From: CAXBID01 sp963815305
GTDB lineage: Bacteria > Bacteroidota > Bacteroidia > Flavobacteriales > Flavobacteriaceae
NCBI GenBank assembly: GCA_963815305.1
Contig: CAWFFW010000001.1
Coordinates: 2,666,001 to 2,730,000 of the forward strand
Direction of reading: 5' to 3'
Length of the DNA stretch: 64,000 bases
The notes beneath the pieces were generated by a model. It saw nothing but the letters and a program-made list of their open reading frames with translations, made no database searches and was not told where the DNA came from. The position numbers and the translations under genes were made by a program. This document shows, in pieces, positions 1-9,714 of the stretch (the first letter of the stretch is position 1; the number at the start of each line of letters is the position of its first letter).

Positions 1-2189
1 ACAGTTAACGTTAAATTTGCATCTGGTATTTTTGCTGTAAAGCCTAAACTTATACTTTTTGAAGTTTCTTGCGTAAGTTCTGGAATTCCTAACAATTTCG
101 CAGCTCGACTATCATTTGAAAATGTTCCAACCTCAACGGGGATACCATCTTGAAATATAGTAGATGTTGAATTAAAATTTAATTGATGTAATGAGGGTGC
201 TCTAAATCCTGTATTCAGCGCACCTCTAATATTCAAATTTTCACTCGCTTTGAATCGCGATGCTAATTTAAAGTTGATTGTTGATCCAAAATCAGAATAG
301 TTTTCAAAACGCGTTGCAAAACTCATTAAAAATGCTTCAGAAAAATCAGCTTCTAAATCAACATAACCAGCGATACTACTTCTGTCTCTAGATAATTCAT
401 TTGCTGGACTAAACCCAGGAAACACTTGAGAACCACCTGGTCTTCCTGCTCCAAAAAAATCTCTTGCAGGGCTTTGAGTTGGTAATGTAATTAACTCGCC
501 TTGTTGTGTATATTGACCATAAGAAGCTTCCTCACCCGCAACAATTTGATAATTCTCTAATCGATATTCTGCTCCAAAAGCTACATTTAATCCACTAAAC
601 GTATCATCGAAAAATTGATTCACATCTAGATTTACAGTATTTTGACTAAAATTGAAACCACCCGCATCAAACGTAGTTGGCGATGCATTTTGGCGCGATG
701 CGTTAAATGTATTTCCTATAGTGTATAAAAATCCATTTTTACCCCAGGAATTACTTAAATCAATATTCCAATCACTTATCTTTCCTCTTATACCAACAGC
801 AAGTGATTTATCTGTAATGGTTGAATTAATTTCAGGCAAAAACCCATTAAAGTAAGCTGGTGTGTAGGTTCTACTTTGATTTGGTAATCTATAAAATCCA
901 GCCGAATTTCCTTTTCTAGAACTCATTCCAGCAAAAGAATACAACTCTGTTCCTACATCATCTAAAGGCAAAGCCATATTTGCGAAAAAGCGTCCACCTC
1001 TAACTTGAGATTGACCAACACGCATATTAAAATCACTTCTTTCTAATCCTCTAGCAGCTAATTCTGCTGTTGTATTATCAGGACTCAAAATTGTTCTTAA
1101 TTCTGGCTTAGTTAAATTACTACCAACAGGAATAATTCCTGCTTGACCTGCATAAAAATTAACATCGGTAACATCATCGTCTAATAAATTTGCTAAATTA
1201 CCATTAGGATCTGCATCTGCAAATCGTTCTACGGTATTATATAGGTTATAAACACTCCCTTCCCATTCTTTCATTCTACTATAATCTTCACGATAATCGA
1301 AATCACCTGTAAAATTGATAAAGCCACCATTGTCTCCTAAAGGCACTCCGTAATTAGCACTAATGTTTACGGTTTCACCGTCTACTCCTCCAGTTTGCTC
1401 GTTAGCATTTTTGGAAAAATTAGCACCTGTTGTCATGTTTAAAGTCAACTCATTTACGCTAGTATTTAAAACGATATTAATAACTCCAGCAATAGCATCC
1501 GATCCGTATTGTGCTGCTGCACCATCTCGCATTACCTCTAATCTTTGGATTGCTCCAGATGGTATCGCGTTTAAATCTGTACCAACACTACCTCTACCAA
1601 ATGTTCCATTTACATTAACTAAAGATGAATTGTGTCGCCTTTTTCCGTTAATTAAAACCAATACTTGATCTGGACCTAAACCTCTTAAAGATGCGGGATC
1701 AATATGATCTGTTCCATCCGAAATAGTTTGTGTGTTTGAGGTAAATGATGGTGCTACAAAATTTAAAATTTGATTTAAATTTACTTGAGGCCCAGCGGAG
1801 GTAAGCTCAGAAATATCAATAACATCAACGGGTACTGGTGTATCAACAGCTGTTCTACTTGGATTTCTTGACCCCACTAATACAACCTCATCTAAGGCTA
1901 CACCAGATTTTAATGAAACATTCATGATAGCCCCAGTAACTGCTTTTTCTAATGTATCGTAACCCACATAAGAAAATACGAGAACATCTCCCTTATTTGC
2001 ATTGATTAGATAGTTTCCGTCAAAATCTGTTGTGGTTCCGGTTGTAGTTCCTTTAATAATTACTGATACGCCAGGTAAAGGTCCAGACTCATCAGTCACA
2101 GTCCCAGAAATCTCCTGTGCATTCATTGATGTTAATGATCCGAAAAACATCAAAATCACAAAAATTTTAGTAAATAATAGTTTGTACAT
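1..2189 (-). CDS. TonB-dependent receptor, C-terminus cut by window edge
   Basis: Outer-membrane TonB-dependent receptor read on the minus strand from an ATG at 2189; 729 codons are present and the frame is still open at base 1. The N-terminus has a signal peptide ending in MNAQ, then a CarboxypepD_reg-like domain (EISGTVTDESGPLPGVSVII, then TTTDFDGNY and FSYVGY), then a plug domain with LRGLGPDQVLVLINGKRRH and GAIQRLEVMRDGAAAQYGSD. The remainder is beta-barrel with N-RGALNTGFRAPSLHQ near the left edge. The plug most resembles the large non-SusC receptor family of Bacteroidota; no SusD-like partner is visible here. The substrate is not inferable from sequence. Divergent from aspS. Confidence 0.93.
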   Translation of the reverse strand, partial: MYKLLFTKIFVILMFFGSLTSMNAQEISGTVTDESGPLPGVSVIIKGTTTGTTTDFDGNYLINANKGDVLVFSYVGYDTLEKAVTGAIMNVSLKSGVALDEVVLVGSRNPSRTAVDTPVPVDVIDISELTSAGPQVNLNQILNFVAPSFTSNTQTISDGTDHIDPASLRGLGPDQVLVLINGKRRHNSSLVNVNGTFGRGSVGTDLNAIPSGAIQRLEVMRDGAAAQYGSDAIAGVINIVLNTSVNELTLNMTTGANFSKNANEQTGGVDGETVNISANYGVPLGDNGGFINFTGDFDYREDYSRMKEWEGSVYNLYNTVERFADADPNGNLANLLDDDVTDVNFYAGQAGIIPVGSNLTKPELRTILSPDNTTAELAARGLERSDFNMRVGQSQVRGGRFFANMALPLDDVGTELYSFAGMSSRKGNSAGFYRLPNQSRTYTPAYFNGFLPEINSTITDKSLAVGIRGKISDWNIDLSNSWGKNGFLYTIGNTFNASRQNASPTTFDAGGFNFSQNTVNLDVNQFFDDTFSGLNVAFGAEYRLENYQIVAGEEASYGQYTQQGELITLPTQSPARDFFGAGRPGGSQVFPGFSPANELSRDRSSIAGYVDLEADFSEAFLMSFATRFENYSDFGSTINFKLASRFKASENLNIRGALNTGFRAPSLHQLNFNSTSTIFQDGIPVEVGTFSNDSRAAKLLGIPELTQETSKSISLGFTAKIPDANLTLT

Positions 2190-2503
2190 AATAAATAAAT
2201 ATTTTGAGTTAGTTAATGCTAAGATATACATATTATCTTCAAGTATTATGCGTACATAGTAATAATTTTTCAATAAAATAATTTTATTGTTATTAATTTC
2301 TTGAAAAAAATGTTAAAAAATTCAAAATGTATTAAAGAGATATTCTTTTAAATTTTAAATAATATATATTAACAAATTAGGCAGAAATTATAATGATGTG
2401 CAATAATTTAAATCAGCAAAAACCAAAATGCTCTTTCATTTTTTATAAAGATCAAAACTGAGTAAAAAAGACACTAAATAATTTTAACTCCATTCTATTT
2501 CAC
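2190..2503. other. Divergent intergenic region, no gene seen
   Basis: About 310 bp of very AT-rich DNA between the TonB receptor and aspS. I see no open frame with coding character, no RNA gene and no strong hairpin. It presumably holds the receptor promoter, but I could not pick a convincing -7 box for it. Confidence 0.5.
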
Positions 2504-2511
2504 TAAATTTG
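2504..2511 (+). promoter_or_regulatory. Bacteroidota -7 box of aspS
   Basis: TAAATTTG matches the TAnnTTTG consensus of the Bacteroidota primary sigma factor. It predicts a start of transcription near 2517, which rules out the in-frame TTG at 2509 and supports the ATG at 2530 as the aspS start. No clear -33 TTTG is seen. Confidence 0.6.
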
Positions 2512-2529
2512 CACATCAATTTTACAACC

Positions 2530-4284
2530 ATGTACAGAAGTCATAATTGCGGTGAATTAAGAGCATCGCACATAAATACAGAAGTAACCTTAGCCGGTTG
2601 GGTTCAAAAATCTAGAGATAAAGGATTTATAGTTTGGGTAGATTTACGAGACCGTTATGGCATTACACAATTGGTTTTTGATGAAGAGCGCACATCTAAA
2701 GATTTAATTGAACAAGCACAAAACTTGGGTCGAGAATTCGTTATTCAAGTTAAAGGAATAGTTATTGAACGCGCTTCAAAAAACCCTAATATTGTAACAG
2801 GTGATATTGAAATTTTAGTTTCAGAATTGACTATTTTAAATGAATCCTTACTTCCTCCTTTTACGATTGAGGATAAAACGGATGGTGGTGAAGATATCAG
2901 AATGAAATATCGTTATTTAGATATTCGTCGTAATCCTGTAAAAAACAATTTGATATTTAGGCATAAAGTAACTCAGGAAGTTAGAAACTATTTATCAAAA
3001 GAAGGTTTTATAGAAGTTGAAACACCATATTTAATAAAATCAACTCCAGAAGGTGCTCGTGATTTTGTTGTGCCTTCTCGCATGAATGCTGGACAATTTT
3101 ATGCCTTACCACAATCGCCTCAAACTTTTAAGCAATTGCTTATGGTTGGTGGTATGGATAAATACTTCCAGATTGTAAAATGCTTTAGAGATGAAGATTT
3201 ACGTGCTGATAGACAACCAGAATTTACACAAATAGATTGTGAAATGGCATTTATTGAGCAAGAAGATATTTTAAATGCTTTTGAAGGATTAACGCGTCAT
3301 TTACTTAAAGAAATTAATAGTGTTGACATTGAAAAATTTCCGAGAATGCTTTACGACGATGCCATGCGTTTATACGGAAACGATAAACCAGATATTCGTT
3401 TTGCTATGGAATTTGGCGAACTAAATGATGTCACACAACATAAAGATTTTGGCGTTTTTAATAATGCTGAATTGGTTGTTGGAATAGCTGTTCCTACTGG
3501 TAACAGCTACACACGAAAAGAGATTGACCAGTTAATTGATTGGGTTAAGCGACCACAAGTTGGTGCTTTGGGGATGGTTTATTGCCGATGTAATGAAGAT
3601 GGAAGCTACAAATCTTCTGTTGATAAATTCTACAATCAATATGATTTAGCAAAATGGGCAGAAATTACAGGTGCTAAAACAGGTGATTTAATTTGTGTGC
3701 TTTCGGGTGACAAAAACAAAGTACGCGGCCAATTAAGTGCATTGCGGATGGAATTAGCAGAACGCTTAGGCCTTCGTAAACCAAATGAATTTGCGCCGCT
3801 TTGGGTCATGGATTTTCCGCTTTTAGAATGGGATGAAGATACAGAGCGTTACCACGCCATGCATCATCCATTTACCTCGCCAAAACCTGGACAATTGGAA
3901 TTATTGAAAACCAATCCTGGCGATGTGAAAGCTAATGCTTACGATTTAGTTCTTAACGGAAATGAAATAGGTGGTGGTTCTATCAGAATTCATGATAAAG
4001 AAACCCAAGCCTTAATGTTTGATTATTTAGGGTTTACACCCGAAGAAGCTAAAGCACAATTTGGTTTTTTAATGGATGCTTTTCAATACGGAGCGCCACC
4101 ACACGGCGGTTTGGCCTTTGGTCTGGATAGATTAGTTGCTATTTTAGGAGGGCAAGAAACGATTCGAGATTTTATTGCGTTCCCAAAAAATAATAATGGT
4201 AGAGATGTAATGATTGATGCACCAGCTCCAATTGATGATAAACAATTAACCGAATTAAATTTAAAACTTAATTTAAAATCATAA
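2530..4284 (+). CDS. aspS: Aspartyl-tRNA synthetase
   Basis: Charges tRNA-Asp with aspartate in the cytoplasm. The 584-residue product has the bacterial-type layout: N-terminal OB-fold anticodon-binding domain (GWVQKSRDKGFIVWVDLRDR), class II catalytic core with motif 2 (CFRDEDLRADRQPEFTQID), a GAD-type insertion in the middle, and motif 3 (GGLAFGLDRLVAILGG) near the C-terminus. Length fits the bacterial AspRS family (about 580-590). The ATG at 2530 is chosen over the upstream TTG because the product then starts MYRSHNCGELR, as usual for the family, and because the -7 box lies at 2504-2511. A strong terminator follows. Confidence 0.98.
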   Translation: MYRSHNCGELRASHINTEVTLAGWVQKSRDKGFIVWVDLRDRYGITQLVFDEERTSKDLIEQAQNLGREFVIQVKGIVIERASKNPNIVTGDIEILVSELTILNESLLPPFTIEDKTDGGEDIRMKYRYLDIRRNPVKNNLIFRHKVTQEVRNYLSKEGFIEVETPYLIKSTPEGARDFVVPSRMNAGQFYALPQSPQTFKQLLMVGGMDKYFQIVKCFRDEDLRADRQPEFTQIDCEMAFIEQEDILNAFEGLTRHLLKEINSVDIEKFPRMLYDDAMRLYGNDKPDIRFAMEFGELNDVTQHKDFGVFNNAELVVGIAVPTGNSYTRKEIDQLIDWVKRPQVGALGMVYCRCNEDGSYKSSVDKFYNQYDLAKWAEITGAKTGDLICVLSGDKNKVRGQLSALRMELAERLGLRKPNEFAPLWVMDFPLLEWDEDTERYHAMHHPFTSPKPGQLELLKTNPGDVKANAYDLVLNGNEIGGGSIRIHDKETQALMFDYLGFTPEEAKAQFGFLMDAFQYGAPPHGGLAFGLDRLVAILGGQETIRDFIAFPKNNNGRDVMIDAPAPIDDKQLTELNLKLNLKS

Positions 4285-4290
4285 AATTTA

Positions 4291-4317
4291 AAATCCTGCT
4301 TCATGCAGGATTTTTTA
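4291..4317 (+). terminator. Rho-independent terminator of aspS
   Basis: Stem AAATCCTGC / GCAGGATTT with a 5-nt loop (TTCAT), followed by a T-run. It sits just after the aspS stop and 13 bp before the ClC start at 4330, so the two genes are probably transcribed separately. Confidence 0.8.
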
Positions 4318-4329
4318 ATACTTTTAAGC

Positions 4330-6114
4330 ATGTCTTCATACGGTAAAAAACTTTTAAGAAGATTTTTAATTTGGAAATATAAACATATTTCTGAGCGCCA
4401 GTTTATATATGCTTTAAGTATTTTAGTTGGGTTTTTGGCGGGTTTAGGTACTGTAACTTTAAAAAATCTAACACACTATATAAGACTTCTTTTCGAGCTA
4501 GATTTTTTCAACCATTATAAAAATTCTCTTTATTTTATATTCCCCATAATTGGACTAATTTTAGTTTATGTCATAAAACAAACTTGGTTAAAGAGGCATA
4601 TTGGCCATGGTATATCATCAACGCTCTACGCAATTTCTAAACTTGGAGGAATAATTCCCAGATATAATATTTATGCATCCCTTATTACCGCCCCCTTAAC
4701 AGCAGGTTTTGGTGGATCGGTAGGTTTACAAGGGCCTGCAGTTAGTGTAGGTGCTGCTTTGGGTTCTAATGCAGCGCGGTTGTTTCATATGAACCAAAAA
4801 ACCAGAATGCTATTAATTGGTTGTGCTGCGGCTGGCGCCATGGCATCTATGTTTAAAGCACCTATTGCAGCCATTATTTTTGCTATAGAAATATTTAGTT
4901 TAGACATTGCTTTCACATCTCTAGTGCCACTTTTATTAGCTTCGGTTTCAGCCGTAGTAACCTCGTACATGTTTTTAGGAACCGATGTGTTATTACGCTT
5001 CAAATTAACAGATAAATTTGAAGTCAATGATATACTCTTCTATATTCTTTTAGCCATAGCTACAGGTTTAGCATCGGTATATTTTTCAAAAGTGTTTTTC
5101 GCCATCACCAACTTTTTTAAACAATTTGAAAGTCGTGCTTTGAGATTATTAATTGGTGGTTTAGCTATTGGTACTATGCTTTATTTTATTCCACCCTTGT
5201 ATGGTGAGGGTTATGGGATTATGAATAATTTACTAAAAGGCGACCATTTAGCGGCTATTGGTCTAACACCTTTTAATTTAGATTTATCAAACATTTGGGT
5301 TATTATCGCTTTATTGCTTGGTATCGCTATTTTTAAAGCTATTGCCATGACCACAACATTTGGAGCAGGTGGTGTTGGGGGGGTGTTTATTCCAACGCTA
5401 GTTATGGGTAGCGCATTAGGAAATGCATTTGCTAAAATTATTAATAATATGGGTTTAGACTTTCAAGTTTCTGAATCTAACTTTACTTTAATAGGCATGA
5501 CGGGTTTAATGGCTGGTGTTTTACATGCACCTTTAACAGCCATTTTCTTAATTGCTGAAATTACAGGTGGCTACGAACTTTTTGTACCGCTTATGCTTGT
5601 ATCTGCAATTTCTTTCTCTATTACAAAATACTATATCTCACATTCTATTTACACTCTAAAATTAGCTGAACGTGGTGAGCTTATGACCCATGATAAAGAT
5701 AAAAATGTGTTAATGGTTTTAGATATAGACAAAGTAGTTGAAACTAATTTTATAGTTTTAAATCCTGAAATGAAACTTCGGGAAATTTTAAAAAGTGCTG
5801 TAGCAAAATCGTCTCGAAATCATTTTCCTGTTGTAGATGTCAATCATAAGTTTTTAGGGGTGATACGATTAGATGATATTAGGCATATTATGTTTGATAC
5901 AGAACTTTACGACAAGGTAGATGCCGCAAGTTTAATGCATGCCGATGCTGGTATTATTGATTACGATGAAGATTCTATGCAAGATATTATGGATAAATTT
6001 AAAAGTAGTGGCGCTTGGAATTTACCAGTTATAAAAGGCGGAAAATATTTTGGCTATATTTCAAAATCTAAACTATTAACAGCCTACAGGCAACAATTAA
6101 TTAATTTTACATAA
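4330..6114 (+). CDS. ClC-family chloride channel/transporter with two C-terminal CBS domains
   Basis: Inner-membrane anion channel or exchanger, 594 residues. ClC signatures are visible: GHGISST (first selectivity region), GGSVGLQGPAVSVGAALGSN, and GAGGVGGVFIPT (third selectivity region). The C-terminal 130 residues carry two CBS domains (NHFPVVDVNHKFLGVIRLDD; AWNLPVIKGGKYFGYISKSK). Oddity: the gating glutamate of the GxEGP motif is Gln (Q134), and the position equivalent to the internal proton glutamate of E. coli ClC is Ile (I188, after E187). That argues against classical H+/Cl- exchange. Start at 4330 is chosen because upstream in-frame starts lie within the aspS terminator. Confidence 0.93.
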   Translation: MSSYGKKLLRRFLIWKYKHISERQFIYALSILVGFLAGLGTVTLKNLTHYIRLLFELDFFNHYKNSLYFIFPIIGLILVYVIKQTWLKRHIGHGISSTLYAISKLGGIIPRYNIYASLITAPLTAGFGGSVGLQGPAVSVGAALGSNAARLFHMNQKTRMLLIGCAAAGAMASMFKAPIAAIIFAIEIFSLDIAFTSLVPLLLASVSAVVTSYMFLGTDVLLRFKLTDKFEVNDILFYILLAIATGLASVYFSKVFFAITNFFKQFESRALRLLIGGLAIGTMLYFIPPLYGEGYGIMNNLLKGDHLAAIGLTPFNLDLSNIWVIIALLLGIAIFKAIAMTTTFGAGGVGGVFIPTLVMGSALGNAFAKIINNMGLDFQVSESNFTLIGMTGLMAGVLHAPLTAIFLIAEITGGYELFVPLMLVSAISFSITKYYISHSIYTLKLAERGELMTHDKDKNVLMVLDIDKVVETNFIVLNPEMKLREILKSAVAKSSRNHFPVVDVNHKFLGVIRLDDIRHIMFDTELYDKVDAASLMHADAGIIDYDEDSMQDIMDKFKSSGAWNLPVIKGGKYFGYISKSKLLTAYRQQLINFT

Positions 6115-6144
6115 TAGCTTTTTTAATAAATCTCAATCATTTAA

Positions 6145-6390
6145 ATGACTCTAATAAAATATATCACTCTAATTCTATTCATTGCCTCATTCGGAAGCAT
6201 TCTAACTGGCTATTTTGGTGACACACAATATTCTGAAAAATTTATTGGTTTTGGCGTTGCAACACTTTTTTTAATTGTGTTTCCATTATTCTCCTATTAC
6301 CATTGGAAAGATAAAAACCTTAAAGATTACATGCTTACCAAAGAAAATTTAGATAAAATGCGAGAGATTCAAAAGCGAAAAAAGTATTAA
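6145..6390 (+). CDS. Small membrane protein, two predicted TM segments
   Basis: 81 residues with two hydrophobic segments (about 5-24 and 32-51) and a charged C-terminal tail (KMREIQKRKKY). It lies 30 bp after the ClC gene on the same strand and is probably co-transcribed. The 3' end overlaps the tadA stop by 4 bp. I do not recognise a function; a conserved flavobacterial small membrane protein is likely. Confidence 0.72.
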   Translation: MTLIKYITLILFIASFGSILTGYFGDTQYSEKFIGFGVATLFLIVFPLFSYYHWKDKNLKDYMLTKENLDKMREIQKRKKY

Positions 6391-6836
6391 TTCAAATTCC
6401 GCTTTTCAATAAAAAATCGCTTTAAAATCGCTGAAGCTTCTTTTTCTAAAACCCCTCCTTTAATAATCGTTTTTGGATGTAGTTTTGTTTTCAAATTAAT
6501 ACAACCACGATCTTCGTCTCTAGCACCATAAACGATATTAGAAATCTGACTCCAATACAAGGCTCCTGCGCACATTTGGCAAGGTTCTAAAGTAACGTAC
6601 AACGTGCATTGTTGCAAATACTTACCTCCTAAAAAATTAGCCGCAGCTGTTATCGCTTGCATTTCAGCATGAGCAGTAACATCAGTTAAGGTTTCGGTGA
6701 GATTGTGACCACGAGCAATCACTTTATTATCAATAACAATAACAGCTCCTACAGGAATTTCACCTTTTTCGTAAGCCACTTCAGCTTCTTGGAGTGCCTT
6801 CTTCATAAAATAGATATCATCAAAAGGTTCTATCAT
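6387..6836 (-). CDS. tadA: tRNA-specific adenosine deaminase / nucleoside deaminase
   Basis: Zinc-dependent deaminase of the CDA superfamily that converts A34 to inosine in tRNA-Arg(ACG). The product (149 residues from ATG 6836) has the catalytic HAE motif (TAHAEMQAI) and the zinc-binding PCxxC motif (LEPCQMCAGALYW), as in TadA. Length is typical. A longer frame would need a TTG at 6857; the ATG at 6836 gives the usual N-terminus preceding MKKALQEAEVAYEKGEIPVGA. A guanine-deaminase-like specificity cannot be fully excluded, but the PCQMCAGA context fits TadA. Confidence 0.9.
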   Translation of the reverse strand: MIEPFDDIYFMKKALQEAEVAYEKGEIPVGAVIVIDNKVIARGHNLTETLTDVTAHAEMQAITAAANFLGGKYLQQCTLYVTLEPCQMCAGALYWSQISNIVYGARDEDRGCINLKTKLHPKTIIKGGVLEKEASAILKRFFIEKRNLN

Positions 6837-6872
6837 AAAAACAAAAATAAAATTCAATCCTTAAAAAATGAA

Positions 6873-9557
6873 TTATTCTATAAAAATTTTGTCATTCGTA
6901 TTAATATACGCTCCTCTAATTCTTAAAATATACATACCACTTTGAAGCCTACTCGTATTCAGTTCAACGTCCTGAGATAATATGGTTGATTTAGAAAGCA
7001 CTTTTCTACCATTAATATCGAATAAATCAATAACAACATCTCCAATAACTTTGTAGGGTTTAATAGTTAGTTTTGTTTTCGCTGGATTTGGATATATTTT
7101 AAAATCTTTTGAATTAAAATCGGATAAGTTAAGAGTTTTACAGGCCGCCAAAGAAGGGTCGTTTAAATCTGGCATATCAAAATTTTCAGTTTGATCCGTT
7201 CTTAATAAGGCACTGCCTTGAGAAGCATTTACACCTAAACCTCTTGCTGCAAATATGTCCCAAATCATACATTGATTTTCACCTCCTGTTATTGCCCAAT
7301 CTGCTGCCAAAATAGCATCTCTAGCATCAATAAATCCCGGTTGGCATGGTTGCAGTTTCATTCCGTCCATAATAACTTGCATCACTTTATTATTACCCCC
7401 AGTTCCATTATGAAGGTCTGCATCAAAACCATATTTATCAATATATGCCCAACTTAAATCCCAAAGCATTGTGCACCAAACAGAGCCAACTCCGTGAGGT
7501 GCAGAAATGGAGACTGTATTATTTGTATCATTATAAGTTAACGGATTTATTCCCCTATCTATACTATAACGAAATGGCCTAATACCAGGGCCATTGGTAG
7601 GTTGTTCAGTGTCAAAAGTAGCTATCCCACGACCCGTAGTTGCTATATCTGAAGCTTTCATGGTAAGCATTAAAGCAAACCAATCAGACCATCCTTCACC
7701 CATTTGTTCGGTGTTTGTTGCTGGAATACAGTCACCTTTTTCATCTCTTTCTGTACAAGCTTCTAAACAATCCGCATTATTTGCGCCACCTGTTAACCTA
7801 TTTGAAATACCATGTCCGAACTCATGAATAATGACTCCGTTATCATAATTACCATCTATTCTAGGTGGCAATGTTAAAGATCCATTTATAACCTCTGTAT
7901 TATTGATTGCTGCAATTATAGCATCGCCATCTGCTCTATTTATCATAATACTAGGTATAGTAACAGCGGCTCCATTTGCACCTTCACCCATAACACCAAT
8001 AGGTCTATTATCTGTAATAACAATAGCGCCCACTGCGCCTGCATTTTGTACTGCCAATAATTTATCTCCAAACTCACAAGTTCCTCGATTTATTACAGCT
8101 ATTTTACCAACTAAATCAGTACCGTTAGTAATCATATCACAAGCGTCATAAACATCTTCAGATACACCAGAATCATCATCTAAACTTAACACCAAATAAG
8201 AAGTTAACGGGGTTTCTGAAAGCTCACCACCAAATCCCGCAGGAATTCCAACATATCCACCCTGAAGTGAACCGCCGTTTATGGTTAGTGCATCTCCCGC
8301 TGAAGATTCCCATAAAAACATTTGCATTCTTGGACTAAAACCATCAGGAGGCGTTCCAAAATTAGCATTGTTAATTCCATCACCATCTAAGCCGTCAGCA
8401 ATTACAGGGTCTTGAGTTCCTGCAACATTACTGGAGACATAATGTGTTTCTTGAAAATTACCTGAATCTTCATCAAAACCATAATGATATGTGATATCAT
8501 GTACCACATTATTTATATAAAAAAGATTGGTTAAAGAGGCATCTAAAGAAGCTAATGGCTGCCCTTCTAAATCAAGTGGGAAATCGAAGTTTAAGCTTAG
8601 ACCACCTTCGGCTTTGCTACCTCCTGAATTATTCCCATCAGCGTCATCTTGAGCACTAACATTATTTCCTTGAGTAGTTGTATATTCTCCACCTGCAACA
8701 CCATTATCATCGTGCCATCCAAAAGGGGAAGCCACAACATCGGCTGGCTCTGTTAATAAAGTTCTAGATCCATGATTAGGACTTTCAGTTGGCAAAGCAA
8801 ATACCCTATAGGTAGAGCCATCTACCTTATTACTTGTTGAATTTTTGAAAAAATCAAAACTTGTTTCAAATGTATTATTATGCCTATGGTTTAAATGGTT
8901 TGAATCCCCAAAATTACAAGTCAAAATCCAATCATTTAAATCTAAAATTGCTCCTGATATGGCATCAACTCTGGCGCTCCACCAATGCTTACCATCAAGC
9001 GTAAGTATATTTAAATCCCATGCTAATTTTAACGTTCCGTCATGGTGTTTAAAATAAACTTTCTCAACAGAAATAGTCTCTAAAGCTATATTTCCCTTTG
9101 AAAAAACAATTTTATGGTCTGATCTTTCTAATATTTGAAGTTTTTCAATGTAGCCTAGATTAAAATTATTCACTAATTTAATAACAGCTTCTAAAGGAGT
9201 TATTATTGAAATTTCTGAATTGATTTTATCAGAAATATTCGTTTCAAATACATCATTAAAATAGAATACTATATTATTTTTTATCCCAATACTAGAAACG
9301 GCATTAAAAATTTCAATGCCTTTATATCTCTGATTTAAATATATGTTCGTAATATCTGTGGTTTTGGAGTAAATCTCCTTGCTAACATATAAATCATCAA
9401 AATCAGGAGATGTTATTGAAGCTTTTTTATTCAATTTTAGATAGTCCGAAATTACCGTACTGTATTTGGAGTCAACTAATTTACTTTGTGCTAGAGTTAT
9501 TTGAATTACAAAAAGGGATAATGTAAATACTAACCAATAATGGTGATTTCTTTTCAT
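6873..9557 (-). CDS. Secreted M36 (fungalysin-type) zinc metallopeptidase with PA insert and T9SS sorting domain
   Basis: Extracellular protease, 894 residues from ATG 9557, which begins a clear signal peptide (hydrophobic core VFTLSLFVIQITLAQ). An FTP-like propeptide region follows. The catalytic HEFGH lies at residues 578-582, with a downstream Glu in GEGWSDWFALML. A protease-associated (PA) domain is inserted before the catalytic core (LVGKIAVINRGTCEFGDKLL). The C-terminus is a T9SS type A sorting domain (FKIYPNPAKTKLTIKP ... GMYILRIRG), so export by the type IX system is expected. The in-frame upstream start at 9626 would give an improbable basic extension. Divergent from dxs. Confidence 0.93.
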   Translation of the reverse strand: MKRNHHYWLVFTLSLFVIQITLAQSKLVDSKYSTVISDYLKLNKKASITSPDFDDLYVSKEIYSKTTDITNIYLNQRYKGIEIFNAVSSIGIKNNIVFYFNDVFETNISDKINSEISIITPLEAVIKLVNNFNLGYIEKLQILERSDHKIVFSKGNIALETISVEKVYFKHHDGTLKLAWDLNILTLDGKHWWSARVDAISGAILDLNDWILTCNFGDSNHLNHRHNNTFETSFDFFKNSTSNKVDGSTYRVFALPTESPNHGSRTLLTEPADVVASPFGWHDDNGVAGGEYTTTQGNNVSAQDDADGNNSGGSKAEGGLSLNFDFPLDLEGQPLASLDASLTNLFYINNVVHDITYHYGFDEDSGNFQETHYVSSNVAGTQDPVIADGLDGDGINNANFGTPPDGFSPRMQMFLWESSAGDALTINGGSLQGGYVGIPAGFGGELSETPLTSYLVLSLDDDSGVSEDVYDACDMITNGTDLVGKIAVINRGTCEFGDKLLAVQNAGAVGAIVITDNRPIGVMGEGANGAAVTIPSIMINRADGDAIIAAINNTEVINGSLTLPPRIDGNYDNGVIIHEFGHGISNRLTGGANNADCLEACTERDEKGDCIPATNTEQMGEGWSDWFALMLTMKASDIATTGRGIATFDTEQPTNGPGIRPFRYSIDRGINPLTYNDTNNTVSISAPHGVGSVWCTMLWDLSWAYIDKYGFDADLHNGTGGNNKVMQVIMDGMKLQPCQPGFIDARDAILAADWAITGGENQCMIWDIFAARGLGVNASQGSALLRTDQTENFDMPDLNDPSLAACKTLNLSDFNSKDFKIYPNPAKTKLTIKPYKVIGDVVIDLFDINGRKVLSKSTILSQDVELNTSRLQSGMYILRIRGAYINTNDKIFIE

Positions 9558-9690
9558 TTTTCTTTTTAAATAGCATCTCAAAGATAATAATAATCTTTCT
9601 GTTAATCTTAAACCGATAAAATCCATACAATTAAAATAAAAAATTACATTCTATTATTCAATCTCTTGTATGTAGCCAAATTAAATCTAT

Positions 9691-9698
9691 TACTTTTG
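9691..9698 (+). promoter_or_regulatory. Bacteroidota -7 box of dxs
   Basis: TACTTTTG matches TAnnTTTG and predicts transcription start near 9704. That makes the in-frame GTG at 9703 unlikely and supports the ATG at 9715, giving a leader of about 10 nt. Confidence 0.6.
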
Positions 9699-9714
9699 TT
9701 TTGTGCAAAAAACT

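Noticed and set aside
652..2259. Plus-strand ORFs of 60-100 residues across the first 2.2 kb
   Set aside because: They are antisense shadows of the TonB receptor gene, whose minus-strand frame is continuous with clear domains.
9703..9714. GTG start for dxs
   Set aside because: The TACTTTTG -7 box at 9691-9698 places the transcript start at or after the GTG; ATG 9715 is the next start.
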